DNA of 64,000 nt, taken from positions 60,415 to 124,414 of the forward strand of contig NZ_OLMK01000100.1 of NCBI RefSeq assembly GCF_900290235.1, in the 5' to 3' direction. The translations under genes and the position numbers were made by a program. This DNA comes from Streptomyces sp. MA5143a (GTDB lineage Bacteria; Actinomycetota; Actinomycetes; Streptomycetales; Streptomycetaceae). The notes beneath the pieces are model-generated. The model saw nothing but the letters and a program-made list of their open reading frames with translations. It did no database searches and was not told where the DNA came from. Below, in pieces: positions 24,525-33,726 of the stretch (positions are counted from its first letter, which is position 1; every line of letters begins with the position of its first letter).

Positions 24525-26651
24525 ATGACTCCAACAGAGATCTCGCACGAAACGCCACCTCCGCGGCACGGGGCACCGGCTGAGCCCGCCGGCGTGGTCG
24601 AGCAACAGCCGTCGGTGGGGCGGTTGGTCGGGGTGGACCTGGCCCGCGCGCTGGCGGTGTTCGGCATGTTCGCGGTCGTTGGGCCGCGTCCGCGTACGCG
24701 GAAACGCACGCGCTTCACGATCTGGAGAACGTACGCGACCGCGTCCGTCGCCGCCCTGCTGGCCGCCCTCCTCGCCCCGGCGGCTGCCCAGGCCGCCCCC
24801 GCCCCGAAGGAGAGCCGGCCGGTCCACTCCTACACCCATGCCGTCCGTGAGTCCGTCTGGGTGGACACCGGCCTCGACGGCGACGGCGACGGCAGGAAAG
24901 ACCGCGTCGCCGCCGACATCGTGCGGCCTCGCGAACCCGCCCGGCTGGGCCGCAAGGTCCCCGTCATCATGGACGCCGGCCCGTACTACTCCTGCTGCGG
25001 GCGCGGCAACGAGAACCAGAAGAAGACGTACGACAAACGCGGGCGCGTCGCCCGGATGCCGCTGTTCTACGACAACTACTTCGTTCCCCGCGGCTACGCC
25101 TTCGTCGGCGTCGACCTCGCCGGCACCAGCCGCTCCGACGGCTGCGTCGATGTCGGCGGCCGCAACGACATCCGGTCCGCGAAGGCCGTCATCGACTGGC
25201 TGAACGGCCGCGCCAGGGCCTACACCAGCCGCCGCGGCGGCACCGCCGTCAAGGCGACCTGGACCAACGGCCGCACGGGCATGATCGGCAAGAGCTGGGA
25301 CGGCACCATAGCCAACGGCGTCGCCGCCACCGGCGTCAAGGGCCTGAAGACGATCGTTCCGATCAGCGCGATCTCCTCCTGGTACGACTACTACTTCGCC
25401 AAGGGTGCCCCGTTTTCCGAGTTCGGCCCCGACTGGCTGTCCTTCGCAGTAGGGAGCGACGGCGCCTCCAGGCGCTGTGCGGCCATGGAACGCAAGCTCA
25501 TCGACGGAGCCCCGCGCAGCGGTGACTGGACGCCCCTGTGGACTGAGCGCGACTACGTCAAGGACGCGGCGAAGGTACGCGCGAGCGTGTTCCTCGTGCA
25601 CGGGACGCAGGACCTCAATGTCCGCGCCAAGCACTTCGGGCAGTGGTGGGACGCACTCGCGAAGAACGGCGTCGAACGCAAGATCTGGCTTTCCCAGACC
25701 GGTCACGTCGACCCCTTCGACTTCCGGCGCGCCGACTGGGTCCGTACCCTGCACCGCTGGTTCGACCACGAACTTCTCGGCTACGACAACGGCATCGTTC
25801 GTGAGCCCATGGCCGACATCGAGCGCCACCCCGACCAGTGGGTCACCTCGAAGGTCTGGCCGCCGCGCGCCACGCACACCACCAAGCTGTACCCGGCCAT
25901 CGGCAGTCGGCCGGGCGTGGGGACCCTTGGCCGGAGCAAGGGCACCGGCACCGAGACGTTCACCGACAACCGGGCGCGGAGCGAGACCGACTGGGCGGCA
26001 CGGATCGGCAGCACGACGCCCGAGAAGTCCGGCTTCGTGACCAAGCCGCTCACCCGTGACCTGCGTCTGTCCGGCTCCTCCAAGGTCACCGTCACCGCCA
26101 CCTCGACCACGTCGACGGCCCATCTGTCCGCCGTCCTCGTCGACCTCGGCCCCGACACCATCCGGGACTACGCCGACAAGGCCGAGGGCATCACCACGCT
26201 CACAGACCGCACCTGCTGGGGCAGCAGCACCGCCAGGGACAGCGCCTGCTTCAAGGCGACGCGGGCGAAGAAGAGGTCTGTCGGCTACACCGTGTTCAGC
26301 CGCGGGTGGGCCGACCTCGGCAACCACGCCTCCGACCGCAAGGGGGTCCCGCTCACCCCGGGCAAGGCCTACACCATCACGCTCGACCTCGCGGCCACCG
26401 ACCACGTCGTCCCCAAGGGCCACCGCCTGGCCCTGATCGTCGCGGGCACGGACAAGAACCTCATCGAACCGCCGTCCACCACCCCGACGCTCACCCTGGA
26501 CCTGGCCCGTACGTCGGTTCGCGTCCCGCTTCTCGGCGGCGCCACCGCGTTCGCCCGCGCCACCTCGGGCGGCACGTCCGCCGCACCCGAGGCCAGGGTC
26601 CTGGAGGGCGTGCGGGCACCACACGCCGCCCAGCGCGTCCCCGGCAACTGA
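24525..26651 (+). CDS. secreted S15/X-Pro dipeptidyl-peptidase-type serine peptidase with chimeric N-terminus
   Basis: The peptidase body runs from a signal peptide (FTIWRTYATASVAALLAALL, then APAAAQAAPA) to the end. It has the CocE/S15 architecture: YYSCCGRGN, VGVDLAGTSRSDGC, the nucleophile region GMIGKSWDGTIANG, VHGTQDLNVR and the His in SQTGHVDPFD, then a jelly-roll C-terminal domain. Upstream in the same frame, MTPTEISHETPPPRHGAPAE and VGVDLARALAVFGMFAV look like the start of a DUF418-type membrane protein, joined near 24680. Translation may start at ATG 24525 (708 residues) or, more sensibly for export, ATG 24666 (661 residues). It would release N-terminal di- or tripeptides outside the cell. 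Confidence 0.85.
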   Translation: MTPTEISHETPPPRHGAPAEPAGVVEQQPSVGRLVGVDLARALAVFGMFAVVGPRPRTRKRTRFTIWRTYATASVAALLAALLAPAAAQAAPAPKESRPVHSYTHAVRESVWVDTGLDGDGDGRKDRVAADIVRPREPARLGRKVPVIMDAGPYYSCCGRGNENQKKTYDKRGRVARMPLFYDNYFVPRGYAFVGVDLAGTSRSDGCVDVGGRNDIRSAKAVIDWLNGRARAYTSRRGGTAVKATWTNGRTGMIGKSWDGTIANGVAATGVKGLKTIVPISAISSWYDYYFAKGAPFSEFGPDWLSFAVGSDGASRRCAAMERKLIDGAPRSGDWTPLWTERDYVKDAAKVRASVFLVHGTQDLNVRAKHFGQWWDALAKNGVERKIWLSQTGHVDPFDFRRADWVRTLHRWFDHELLGYDNGIVREPMADIERHPDQWVTSKVWPPRATHTTKLYPAIGSRPGVGTLGRSKGTGTETFTDNRARSETDWAARIGSTTPEKSGFVTKPLTRDLRLSGSSKVTVTATSTTSTAHLSAVLVDLGPDTIRDYADKAEGITTLTDRTCWGSSTARDSACFKATRAKKRSVGYTVFSRGWADLGNHASDRKGVPLTPGKAYTITLDLAATDHVVPKGHRLALIVAGTDKNLIEPPSTTPTLTLDLARTSVRVPLLGGATAFARATSGGTSAAPEARVLEGVRAPHAAQRVPGN

Positions 26652-26709
26652 CCGGCTCGGGCGGCCAGGCATACCTGGCCGCCCGCCTCGCGGGCACCGG
26701 CACCCACCG

Positions 26710-27180
26710 ACCGGGGTTCTGGTGGATCTTCCGGGGCTTGGGACGGGGGCAGCGGCTGTCCGCACGGCCTTGAGCGGCGTAGGGCCGGTAGTGCCACTGG
26801 CCGGTGGTGTCCGTGGTGCGGTTGCGGCGGATCTCGCGGCTGACGGTCGACGGGCTGCGGCCCAGCTCAACGGCGGTGGCCCTGACCGGCGCTTTCTCCC
26901 GTATCCGGTCGGCGATGTAGATCCGCTCGTCCTGGCTCAGGCATCGCGACGAAGAAGCGGACGGCGGCACCACCGGACGAACCGGTGATGCCGCCTTGTT
27001 CCGGCCGGACGGTCTGCGTCCGTTGCGCCGGCGCCTGCCGGTCTTCGAGTTCACCCCGACGATTCGGCACGCGTCCTCGTTGGTCACACCCTGCCGCATG
27101 AGCTGGAAGTATGCGGCTCGCTCAGCAGAGAGCTGTTCGCGGCCCTGAGGGCTCCGTACCTTCCGCATATGGAAGTCCAT
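26710..27180 (-). pseudogene. IS30-family transposase, 5' fragment
   Basis: Starts MDFHMRKVRSPQGREQLSAE and keeps the helix-turn-helix region of IS30 transposases (RLMRQG-type segment, NSKTGRRRRNGRRPSG, ATAVELGRSPSTVSREIRRN, YRPYAAQGRADSR) for about 155 residues. Homology stops after PKPRKIHQNP, and the DDE catalytic domain is missing. GGGTGTTGCGACGACCACCAG just upstream (near 27198-27218) looks like the IS terminal repeat. Confidence 0.85.
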
Positions 27181-27347
27181 CGCATCCCCTGAACCGGGGT
27201 GTTGCGACGACCACCAGAACGGAAGGTGTGGGCGATGCGGGGACCTTCAGCCCGCGACGGTCGGTCCGGCTCGTGCACGGCCTCGTCGGGGCCGGCCGGG
27301 GCCGGGGCGGTCGTGGAGGCTTCGTCGATGGCGTCCTGGAGCGCGTC

Positions 27348-27647
27348 TCAGCCTTTCATACCCTCGAGGAGTCCAGCCGCGGCCTTCTCGTAGTCGCTCT
27401 CACTGAGGCCGTCGCACTCGGCGGTCTTCTTCAACTCCTCGGCCTCGGAGTCCGCATCGAGTGCGGCCTTGATGGCCTTCGTACAGGCCTTCAGGTCTTC
27501 GGCGCTCGCGGCTGCCGGTGTGATGCCGGCGGTGGTCTGGGTGCTGCTGGGCTTGCTCGGTTTGCTGGTGCTCTCGGAGCTTCCGCAGCCGGTGGTGAAG
27601 GCGGTGAGGGCGAACAGTACGACGCAGGCGGCTGTGCGAGTGCGCAT
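27348..27647 (-). CDS. small secreted lipoprotein, unknown function
   Basis: ATG 27647 follows GGAGG; 99 residues. A lipoprotein signal peptide with lipobox FTTGC (Cys21) is followed by a Ser/Thr/Pro linker and a short acidic, Ala/Glu/Lys-rich helical domain containing two cysteines (LKACTKAIKAAL and ECDGLS). It would be anchored on the outer face of the membrane. Its promoter region contains copy B of the inverted repeat, which also forms the end of the broken MBL gene. No function is recognisable. Confidence 0.75.
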   Translation of the reverse strand: MRTRTAACVVLFALTAFTTGCGSSESTSKPSKPSSTQTTAGITPAAASAEDLKACTKAIKAALDADSEAEELKKTAECDGLSESDYEKAAAGLLEGMKG

Positions 27648-27696
27648 GGTGCCTCCAAGGACGTTGTGTCGGTGACGGGATCGTGCATGGTCCGCA

Positions 27697-27773
27697 CGCC
27701 CTGACGCGTCCGCCGAGCTTCCTGGCCCGCCCCCGCCGAACGGCAGAGGATGTCGAGCCGATCGGCCATCACC
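27697..27773 (-). repeat. 75-bp inverted repeat, copy B
   Basis: Reverse-complement partner of 24427-24501; lies between the lipoprotein gene and the MBL relic and appears to have replaced the end of the latter. Confidence 0.75.
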
Positions 27774-27789
27774 ACTCGATGGTGTGGCG

Positions 27790-28552
27790 CTGGGGCATCG
27801 CCGCCGGTCGGGCGTTCGCGGTTCGCCGCGTTGCGGCATGGACGGTCGAGCACCGTCGGCAGGGTGTGTGCGTCGATGACGGGGCCGTGGCCCGGCACCA
27901 CGTGCTCGGGTGCGAAGGAGGCGATCCAGTCCAGGGAGCGGAGAGCACCGTCCAGGGAGCCCATGAACACCAGCGGGGTGACGCGGTGGAAGAGCAGGTC
28001 TCCGGCGAACAGCACTCGTGGTTCGGGGAGTCAGACGATCAGGTCGCCGCTGGTGTGGGCGGGGTGGCCGGGGTGGTGGAGTTCGATGGGATGGCTGTGG
28101 CTGTGCAGGGTGAGTGCTGTGCGGATGGTGAGGTCCGGGGCGCGCCGGGTGACCGCGCCCCAGTCGGGCACGGGCTGCCAGATCGGCGGGCAGCCGTCGA
28201 TGACGGTGTCGCTCAGGATGCCTTCGCGGGTGGCTTCGTGCGCGATGACCACCGTCGTTCGGGGCAGCAGGCTGTTGCCGTGGGCGTGGTCGCCGTGCAG
28301 GTGGGTGTTGACCAGGTAGCGGATCGGTGAGCCCGGCGCCGCCCGGCCGACGGCGCCCAGCAGGTCCCGGGTGCGGTTCTCGGTGGCGCAGGTGTCGCTG
28401 AGGACGGTGTGGTTGTCGGTGGTGACGAACCCGGCGTTGTTGATCCACCAGGAGCCGTCGTGCTGTATCCAGGCGTACACGCCGGGGGCCACGGCTCGGG
28501 CGGTGCCCGCGGTGTCCGCGGTGTCCGGTGCCGGGCTCTGGGCGGGGGTCAC
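27790..28552 (-). pseudogene. MBL-fold metallohydrolase interrupted by one in-frame stop
   Basis: Start GTG 28552 with GGAGG seven bases upstream. The frame gives VAPGVYAWIQHDGSWWINNA, the metal motif THLHGDHAHG and ELHHPGHPAHTSGDLIV, then TGA at 28031-28033. The same frame continues LPEPRVLFAGDLLFHRVTPL and HVVPGHGPVIDAHTLPTVLD, so a Trp codon (TGG) has most likely become TGA. Past about 27830 the C-terminus dissolves into the repeat. Product would be about 170 residues without the last metal ligands unless the stop is read through. Cytosolic hydrolase of unknown substrate, now probably dead. Confidence 0.8.
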
Positions 28553-28815
28553 CGGTGGCCTCCGTGGGGTGCGAGGGCGTGCGGGTGCGAGGTGGCCCGC
28601 AGATGGCCAGGCAGCCGCCGCCGCAGGTCCTTGTGCGGTGAGCGGCCCACCGCAGAGGCCAGCAGTCAGCGGCCGTCTCGGACCATCGAACCGGCTCCAG
28701 TCCGGGTTGACCGCTGGTGAGACCGGTCCGCGAGGAAGGCTCCGGACTCCCCGCAACGGATGTCTCCTCAAACACGCAGTGGCGAGCACAGCAGTCACTC
28801 GGAACAGCGCGGCAA

Positions 28816-28835
28816 TATATAAAAGATCTTATATA
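28816..28835. promoter_or_regulatory. AT-rich palindrome in vapBC promoter
   Basis: TATATAA-AAGATC-TTATATA, 7-bp arms, very unusual in this base composition. It lies 35-54 bases before the VapB start and is a plausible site for the antitoxin or an UP/-10 element. ATGTATGCA (28848-28856) also occurs before the second vapBC. Confidence 0.55.
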
Positions 28836-28869
28836 CTGGCACCTTGACATGTATGCATGAGGAGGATCC

Positions 28870-29127
28870 ATGAGTCGTACCGTCATCGACCTCGACGACG
28901 AGGCGCTGGCAGAAGCGGCCAAGCAACTCGGCACCACCACCAAGCGCGACACCATCAACACCGCCCTGCGGGAGGTCACGGCCCGCTACCGACGTCTGCG
29001 CGCGCTCGACGAAGCCCGTACCTTGGCGGCCGACGGCGCGCTGGACATGGACCTCCTCCTGGACAAGACCAAGTACCGGGCCACGAGCGCGGCAGACGAC
29101 GTCCACCGCGCCGGAGTGGATGAGTGA
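28870..29127 (+). CDS. vapB: VapB-type antitoxin
   Basis: ATG 28870 with GAGGAGG eight bases upstream; 85 residues. The N-terminal ribbon-helix-helix segment SRTVIDLDDEALAEAAKQLG, then TTTKRDTINTALREV, is the typical DNA-binding part of VapB proteins, and the rest would wrap and inhibit the toxin. Stop overlaps the toxin start (GTGA). Autoregulation through the AT-rich palindrome upstream is expected for the family. Confidence 0.9.
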   Translation: MSRTVIDLDDEALAEAAKQLGTTTKRDTINTALREVTARYRRLRALDEARTLAADGALDMDLLLDKTKYRATSAADDVHRAGVDE

Positions 29128-29537
29128 CCGTCGCCGACTACCTCATCGACACCTCAGCCCTCGCCCGCGTCCTGCTCCGCCAGAACACAGTCGAATGGGA
29201 TGACATGATCGGCGCCGGTCTCGTCGCGATCTGTGACATCACCGAACTCGAGGTCCTGTACTCAGCACGTTCGGCCGCAGACCGCACCCGCTTGAAGACG
29301 GCGCTCGACGCCCACTACGCCTGGTGTCCCATGCCGGACGGTGTCTACCGCCGCTCCCGCGTCGTCCAGGAACAGCTGACAGCCAAGGGCGAGCACCGCA
29401 GCGCGGGCCCCGTCGATCTACTCGTGGCCGCCGCCGCCGAGGAGGCGGGGCTCACGCTGCTCCACTGCGACCGCGATTTCGAGACCATCGCCCGCACGAC
29501 GGGGCAACCCGTCCGCATGATCGACCTCAGGCAGTAG
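29124..29537 (+). CDS. vapC: VapC-type PIN-domain toxin ribonuclease
   Basis: GTG 29124, 137 residues. PIN-domain acidic residues are visible: D in YLIDTSALARV, E in CDITELEVLYSAR, D in GPVDLLVAAAA and D in LLHCDRDFETIA. VapC toxins cleave specific tRNAs or rRNA sites when the antitoxin is lost. A fragment nearly identical to residues 58-75 is found at 42851, showing that this family was once present in more copies here. Confidence 0.92.
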   Translation: MTVADYLIDTSALARVLLRQNTVEWDDMIGAGLVAICDITELEVLYSARSAADRTRLKTALDAHYAWCPMPDGVYRRSRVVQEQLTAKGEHRSAGPVDLLVAAAAEEAGLTLLHCDRDFETIARTTGQPVRMIDLRQ

Positions 29538-30083
29538 AACCCACGCGGCTGCCACGAAGACCGGACCTGCCGGCCGCCGATGCGGTCCCGCCACAGCCGC
29601 CGCTCCGGACCGCCGCGGCGAAGGTGAAGGGGCCGGCAGCAGCGACGTCCGCCGTGGCGGCACTGATGGCATCGGCGGGGAAGTCGCCGTAGCCGATCAT
29701 ACGAACGGCCAGGTTGGCGTGGGTCACCAGGGGATCCGGGGCAGCGTGTCACAGGTGGAGTACCTGACAACGGTGCCGCCGACGGCAACATCTGGTGGTG
29801 CGCTGCCTGGAGGCCCCTGCTCAATGACGGTCGGCGGTTCCCGAGAAGCAGTGCCACGCCCGGCCGTAGGGTGCGGCTGGGTGCTGCGGGCGGTTCGACC
29901 AAGCGCGCCGGGCTCCAGAACTCAGCCTTCTCGACCCTTGTCGGTCTTTTCCGATCCCTGTGTCCAGCCTTCGTCCGAACGCGTCCCGGATGGACACCTC
30001 CGACTGCCGCGACAGCCATCGTCCCAGCTGAGAGACAGGCCCCAGAACTGAGAGCAGCGGATTCCCCTTCCACCGCGTCGCGG
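29538..30083. other. gene-free region with integrase-tail-like repeat
   Basis: No complete gene. From about 29939 to 30085 it carries a copy of the sequence found at 46990-47145 (for example GTCCGAACGCGTCC and GCAGCGGATT), which I read as an eroded recombinase 3' end. The left part (29538-29930) holds nothing I recognise. Confidence 0.5.
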
Positions 30084-31103
30084 TCACGCCCGCGGTGGCG
30101 CTGTGCTCCCCCGGATGACGAGTTGGGTGGGAACGAGAACGTCGTGGTCAGTGTCTTCGCCGCCGAGAATGCTCAGGAGCATGCGTCCGGCGAGCTCGCC
30201 TTGCTCCCGGACGGGCTGGCGGACGGTCGTGAGATCGGTCAGTTCTGCGACGGGATGATCGTCAATGCCGATGACGGACATGTCCTCGGGGATGCGCAGG
30301 CCAGCGCGACGCAGGGTGCGGATCGCGCCGAGGGCGACTTCGTCGGAGTGGGCGTACACGGCGGTGGGCGGCTCGGGCTGACTGAGCAGCTTGGCCATGG
30401 CGTCGGCACCCTGGGCGCCGCCCCAGTCGACAATGACGACGAGCCGCTCGTCGACCGGGATGCCCGCATCACGCAGAGCGGCGTAGTACGCGTTCGAGCG
30501 GCCCGACGGCTGCACCTCGTCCGGCTGGTCGGGGTCGACCGCGGCGATCATGGCGATACGGCGGTGGCCCAGGAAGAGCAGGTGGTCCATGGCCTGGCGG
30601 CCGGCGGTCTCGTCGTCGATGGACACGTTCGGATAGGGCGCGTGCTGACCGCCCGCAGCGATGACCGTCACGCCCATCAGCTCCAGGCGCCGCTGCTCCT
30701 CCTCGCCGACCGGAAAGGCCAACACGACTACCGCGTCGACCTTTCGCCTCGCCGGCAGCCGATGGAAGAAGTCGTGCCGGTCCTCGATGCCGTCGACGTG
30801 GTACAGGAGAACGTCCAGGTCGGCGGCCCGCAGGACTGACTCCAGTCCCTCCAGCAGTGCCGCGAAGAACCAGCGGGAGATGTGCGGTACGACCACCGCG
30901 ACGCGGCCGGTGTCGCCGCCGGCCAGGCGGGACGCCTCGGGGGAGACGACGTAGGAGAGCTCCTCGGCGACCGCGAGGACGCGGCGGCGGGTGGCCTCGG
31001 ACACGCCGTAGTCGTTGTTGAGCGCGCGCGAGGCGGTGGCCATCGAGACGCCGGCGGCACGGGCCACGTCCGCCATGTTGATCTTCTGGGAGCTCTGCGT
31101 CAT
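30084..31103 (-). CDS. LacI-family regulator of the sugar-uptake operon
   Basis: 339 residues. The LacI helix-turn-helix NMADVARAAGVSMATASRAL (about 9-28) and hinge are followed by a periplasmic-binding-type sensor domain (VAVVVPHISRWFFAALLEGL; VSIDDETAGRQAMDHLL; SVIGIDDHPVAEL). Divergent from the ABC transporter genes, with three copies of a typical LacI palindrome in the 303-base intergenic region. It should repress both itself and the transporter until an oligosaccharide binds. The inducer is probably an alpha-glucoside, judged from the GH13 gene. Confidence 0.92.
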   Translation of the reverse strand: MTQSSQKINMADVARAAGVSMATASRALNNDYGVSEATRRRVLAVAEELSYVVSPEASRLAGGDTGRVAVVVPHISRWFFAALLEGLESVLRAADLDVLLYHVDGIEDRHDFFHRLPARRKVDAVVVLAFPVGEEEQRRLELMGVTVIAAGGQHAPYPNVSIDDETAGRQAMDHLLFLGHRRIAMIAAVDPDQPDEVQPSGRSNAYYAALRDAGIPVDERLVVIVDWGGAQGADAMAKLLSQPEPPTAVYAHSDEVALGAIRTLRRAGLRIPEDMSVIGIDDHPVAELTDLTTVRQPVREQGELAGRMLLSILGGEDTDHDVLVPTQLVIRGSTAPPRA

Positions 31104-31133
31104 GCGGGAAGGCTAACCCACTTCCCAAGGTTT

Positions 31134-31168
31134 CGGAAACGCTTCCGAGATTCTCGGAAGGGCTTCCG
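31134..31168. promoter_or_regulatory. two LacI-type operators upstream of the regulator
   Basis: CGGAAACGCTTCCG (31134-31147) and CGGAAGGGCTTCCG (31155-31168), centre-to-centre 21 bases, two helical turns, just upstream of the lacI start at 31103. They suggest cooperative binding and autoregulation. Confidence 0.8.
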
Positions 31169-31250
31169 ATAGCGCGGTCGGCATGGAAGGTCATCCCGCA
31201 CAGGCATCTGAGCATTGCCGCATGTCACACACGTGTTGCACTTTCGTTAC

Positions 31251-31301
31251 TTGACAGGTCGGGTCGATCCGCTCAATCTTTCGGCAACGGAAACGCTTCC
31301 G
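31251..31301 (+). promoter_or_regulatory. promoter and LacI-type operator of the transporter operon
   Basis: TTGACA (31251-31256), 18 bases, AATCTT (31275-31280), then CGGAAACGCTTCCG (31288-31301), identical to the first lacI-side operator and covering the expected transcription start. Confidence 0.8.
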
Positions 31302-31406
31302 AAACCTGCTCAACGCATCCAGCGGTCCAGTCAGGGGAAGCGCGCCGACCCCCTGTCTGCCGACCATGGATGTGGAGCGGCAGCCGCATGGATGCGAGGA
31401 GGCATC

Positions 31407-32798
31407 ATGCCCAAGCAGCAGCACCCCACCTCCCCCGTCAGAACCGCCCGCCGCCGTCCGCGCACCCCGCTGGCAACCATGGCCGCCGCGTCCGCGCTGG
31501 TCACCCTGGCCGCGTGCGGCGCCCCCGGCTCGGACTCGGACTCCGGCTCGGCGGACGCGACCCCGACCGCCGTGAACACCGCCGTCGCCCAGACGCCCGC
31601 GACCCTGACGCTGTTCTCCGCGGCCGGTCTGGAGAAGTACGAGCAGGGCCTCGCGGACGCCTTCACGGCCAAGTACCCGAAGATCAAGGTCAAGCTGCGG
31701 GTCGAGGCGGACAACAACTACAACACCGTGCTGCCGAGGCTTCTCGCCTCCGACTCCACGCCGGACATCGTCCAGCCGTACGACCTCCTCGGAGGCGTGA
31801 AGGACAACCTGCTCACCAACCTCAACGCCTACGACGAGGCGTACGGCTGGAGTGGGAAGGTCCCCGCCTCGGCCCTCGCCCCCGGCCGGGTGTCGGACGG
31901 CGTGATCGGCTCCGGGCCGCTGTACCAGGCGGGCGGCTCAGCCGGCCCTCTCGTCGGCGTCTTCTACAACAAGGAGCTGGCGAACAAGGTCGGCATGAAG
32001 ACCGTGCCCTCCTCGATCCCCGAGCTCGAAGACGTGATGGCCAAGGCGAAGAAGTCCGGGGTCACCCCGATCGTCGCCTCCAACCAGGACGGTCTGATCG
32101 GCCACCTCTACAACCTGCTGCTCGGCGACTACATGGGCGCCCAGGCACTCAGCGGCCTCGTCCACCACAAGCCGGGCGCGAGCCTGGACACCCCTGAGGC
32201 CGTCAAGGCCACCAAGACGCTCCAGAAGTGGATCAAGGCGGGGTACTTCGCGTCCGACGTCAACGCCCTCAACCAGGAGGCGTCGTACGGCAAGTTCACC
32301 GGCGGCAAGGGCCTGTTCTTCTTCCAGGGCAGCTGGATCACCCAGACCCTCGACCAGAACTTCAAGGGCGAGTACGGCGTCTTCCCGATGCCGCCCGCCG
32401 AGAAGGGCGGCAAGTACGCGGGCATGACCAGCAACACGCTCGCCTTCTCCATCGCCGCCCGCTCGAAGAACAAGGACGCCGCCGCGCTGTTCCTCGACTT
32501 CCTCACCACCCCCGAGGCCGCGCAAGTCGCCGTCGACAACGGATACGCCGCCCTGACCTCCGGCGCGTCGGAGGCGGCCGAGCCCTCCCTCTCCGGCACG
32601 CTGACCGAGCAGATCCAGACCGGTTACGCGGCCATCGCCGCCGACAACGGCTTCGACAGCTGGCTGCAGAACTCCGCCCCGGCCGTCGGCACCAAGCTGA
32701 CCCAGCAGCTCCAGCTCCTGGTCTCCGGCAAGGTCGAGCCCGCCGCGATGGTCAAGACGCTCCAGACCACCTACACCGACGCCCTCAAGAGCAGCTGA
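31407..32798 (+). CDS. sugar ABC transporter substrate-binding lipoprotein
   Basis: ATG 31407 with GAGGAGG upstream; 463 residues. Lipobox LAAC gives the acylated Cys37; a Ser/Asp linker follows, then the two-lobed binding protein of the carbohydrate-uptake class (ATLTLFSAAGLEKYEQGLAD; GVFYNKELANKVGMKTVPSS; LFFFQGSWITQTL). It captures an oligosaccharide outside the membrane for the two permeases encoded next. No ATPase gene is in the cluster; streptomycete carbohydrate importers commonly share the MsiK ATPase encoded elsewhere. Confidence 0.93.
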   Translation: MPKQQHPTSPVRTARRRPRTPLATMAAASALVTLAACGAPGSDSDSGSADATPTAVNTAVAQTPATLTLFSAAGLEKYEQGLADAFTAKYPKIKVKLRVEADNNYNTVLPRLLASDSTPDIVQPYDLLGGVKDNLLTNLNAYDEAYGWSGKVPASALAPGRVSDGVIGSGPLYQAGGSAGPLVGVFYNKELANKVGMKTVPSSIPELEDVMAKAKKSGVTPIVASNQDGLIGHLYNLLLGDYMGAQALSGLVHHKPGASLDTPEAVKATKTLQKWIKAGYFASDVNALNQEASYGKFTGGKGLFFFQGSWITQTLDQNFKGEYGVFPMPPAEKGGKYAGMTSNTLAFSIAARSKNKDAAALFLDFLTTPEAAQVAVDNGYAALTSGASEAAEPSLSGTLTEQIQTGYAAIAADNGFDSWLQNSAPAVGTKLTQQLQLLVSGKVEPAAMVKTLQTTYTDALKSS

Positions 32799-32803
32799 GC
32801 ATC

Positions 32804-33724
32804 ATGTCCTCGACCCGACCGACCAAGGTGGGCGCCGTCACCGTCCGGGGCCGCCGCAGGCTCCGGGCGAGGCGGTGGGCCGGCTGGCTCTTCGCCCTCC
32901 CCGCCCTCGCCTTCTACGGCGTCTTCAACTTCTACCCCGTCCTGCTGTCGATCCAGTACTCGTTCTACGACTGGGACGGTGTCGGCGCCTCCAGCTGGGT
33001 GGGCCTGGAGAACTACACGGCGGTCTTCACCGACTCCGAGCAGTTCACCACCCTGCTCCACGCCTTCTACCTGATCCTCTTCTTCACCGTCCTGCCGGTG
33101 ACCATCGCCCTGATCACCGCCTCCGTCCTGAGGCAGCTGGAGGGCCGCTTCACCGGAGCCCTGGCCCGCACGCTCCTGTTCCTCCCACAGATCATCCCGG
33201 GAGCAGCGGCGGGCGTCGCCTGGACCTGGATGTACTCCGACAACGGCGTGATCAACCAGCTCCTGCGCGCCGTCGGCCTCGACGACGTCGCCCGCCCCTG
33301 GCTGGCGGACTTCACCTGGGCCCTGACCGCCGTCGGCTTCATCGGCACCTGGCTGTCCACCGGGCTGTGCACGATGCTGCTGCTCTCCGGCATCGGAAAG
33401 ATCGACGGCAGTCTGTACGAGGCCGCCCGCATCGACGGCGCCGGACCGATCCGCCAGTTCCTGGCCGTCACCCTCCCCGGTCTGCGCAACGAGATCGGCG
33501 TCTGCGTCACCATCACGATCATCGCCGCCCTCGCCAGCTTCGACGTCGTCTACCTCTCCACCCAGGGCGGCCCCGGCACCCAGACCATGGTCCCCGGCGT
33601 CGCCGTCTACAACCTGGCCTTCAACGACGCCCGCCTCGGCGCGGCCTCCGCCCTCGCCGTCGTCCTCGCCCTGGTCGTCATCGCCGTCGTCGTACCGCTC
33701 CAGCGCCTGTTCCGGGAGAAGTGA
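32804..33724 (+). CDS. sugar ABC transporter permease, MalF-type
   Basis: 306 residues with six predicted membrane helices (first at WLFALPALAFYGVFNFYPVL). The EAA loop EAARIDGAGPIRQFLAVTLP contacts the ATPase. It starts 5 bases after the binding-protein gene and is followed by the second permease after 2 bases. Confidence 0.93.
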   Translation: MSSTRPTKVGAVTVRGRRRLRARRWAGWLFALPALAFYGVFNFYPVLLSIQYSFYDWDGVGASSWVGLENYTAVFTDSEQFTTLLHAFYLILFFTVLPVTIALITASVLRQLEGRFTGALARTLLFLPQIIPGAAAGVAWTWMYSDNGVINQLLRAVGLDDVARPWLADFTWALTAVGFIGTWLSTGLCTMLLLSGIGKIDGSLYEAARIDGAGPIRQFLAVTLPGLRNEIGVCVTITIIAALASFDVVYLSTQGGPGTQTMVPGVAVYNLAFNDARLGAASALAVVLALVVIAVVVPLQRLFREK

Positions 33725-33726
33725 CC

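Noticed and set aside
26491..26709. Extension of the IS30 relic frame into the peptidase gene
   Set aside because: Homology ends near 26710; the rest is antisense to the peptidase.
24348..26870. Reverse-strand open frame over the S15-type peptidase
   Set aside because: Low-complexity shadow without recognisable domains.
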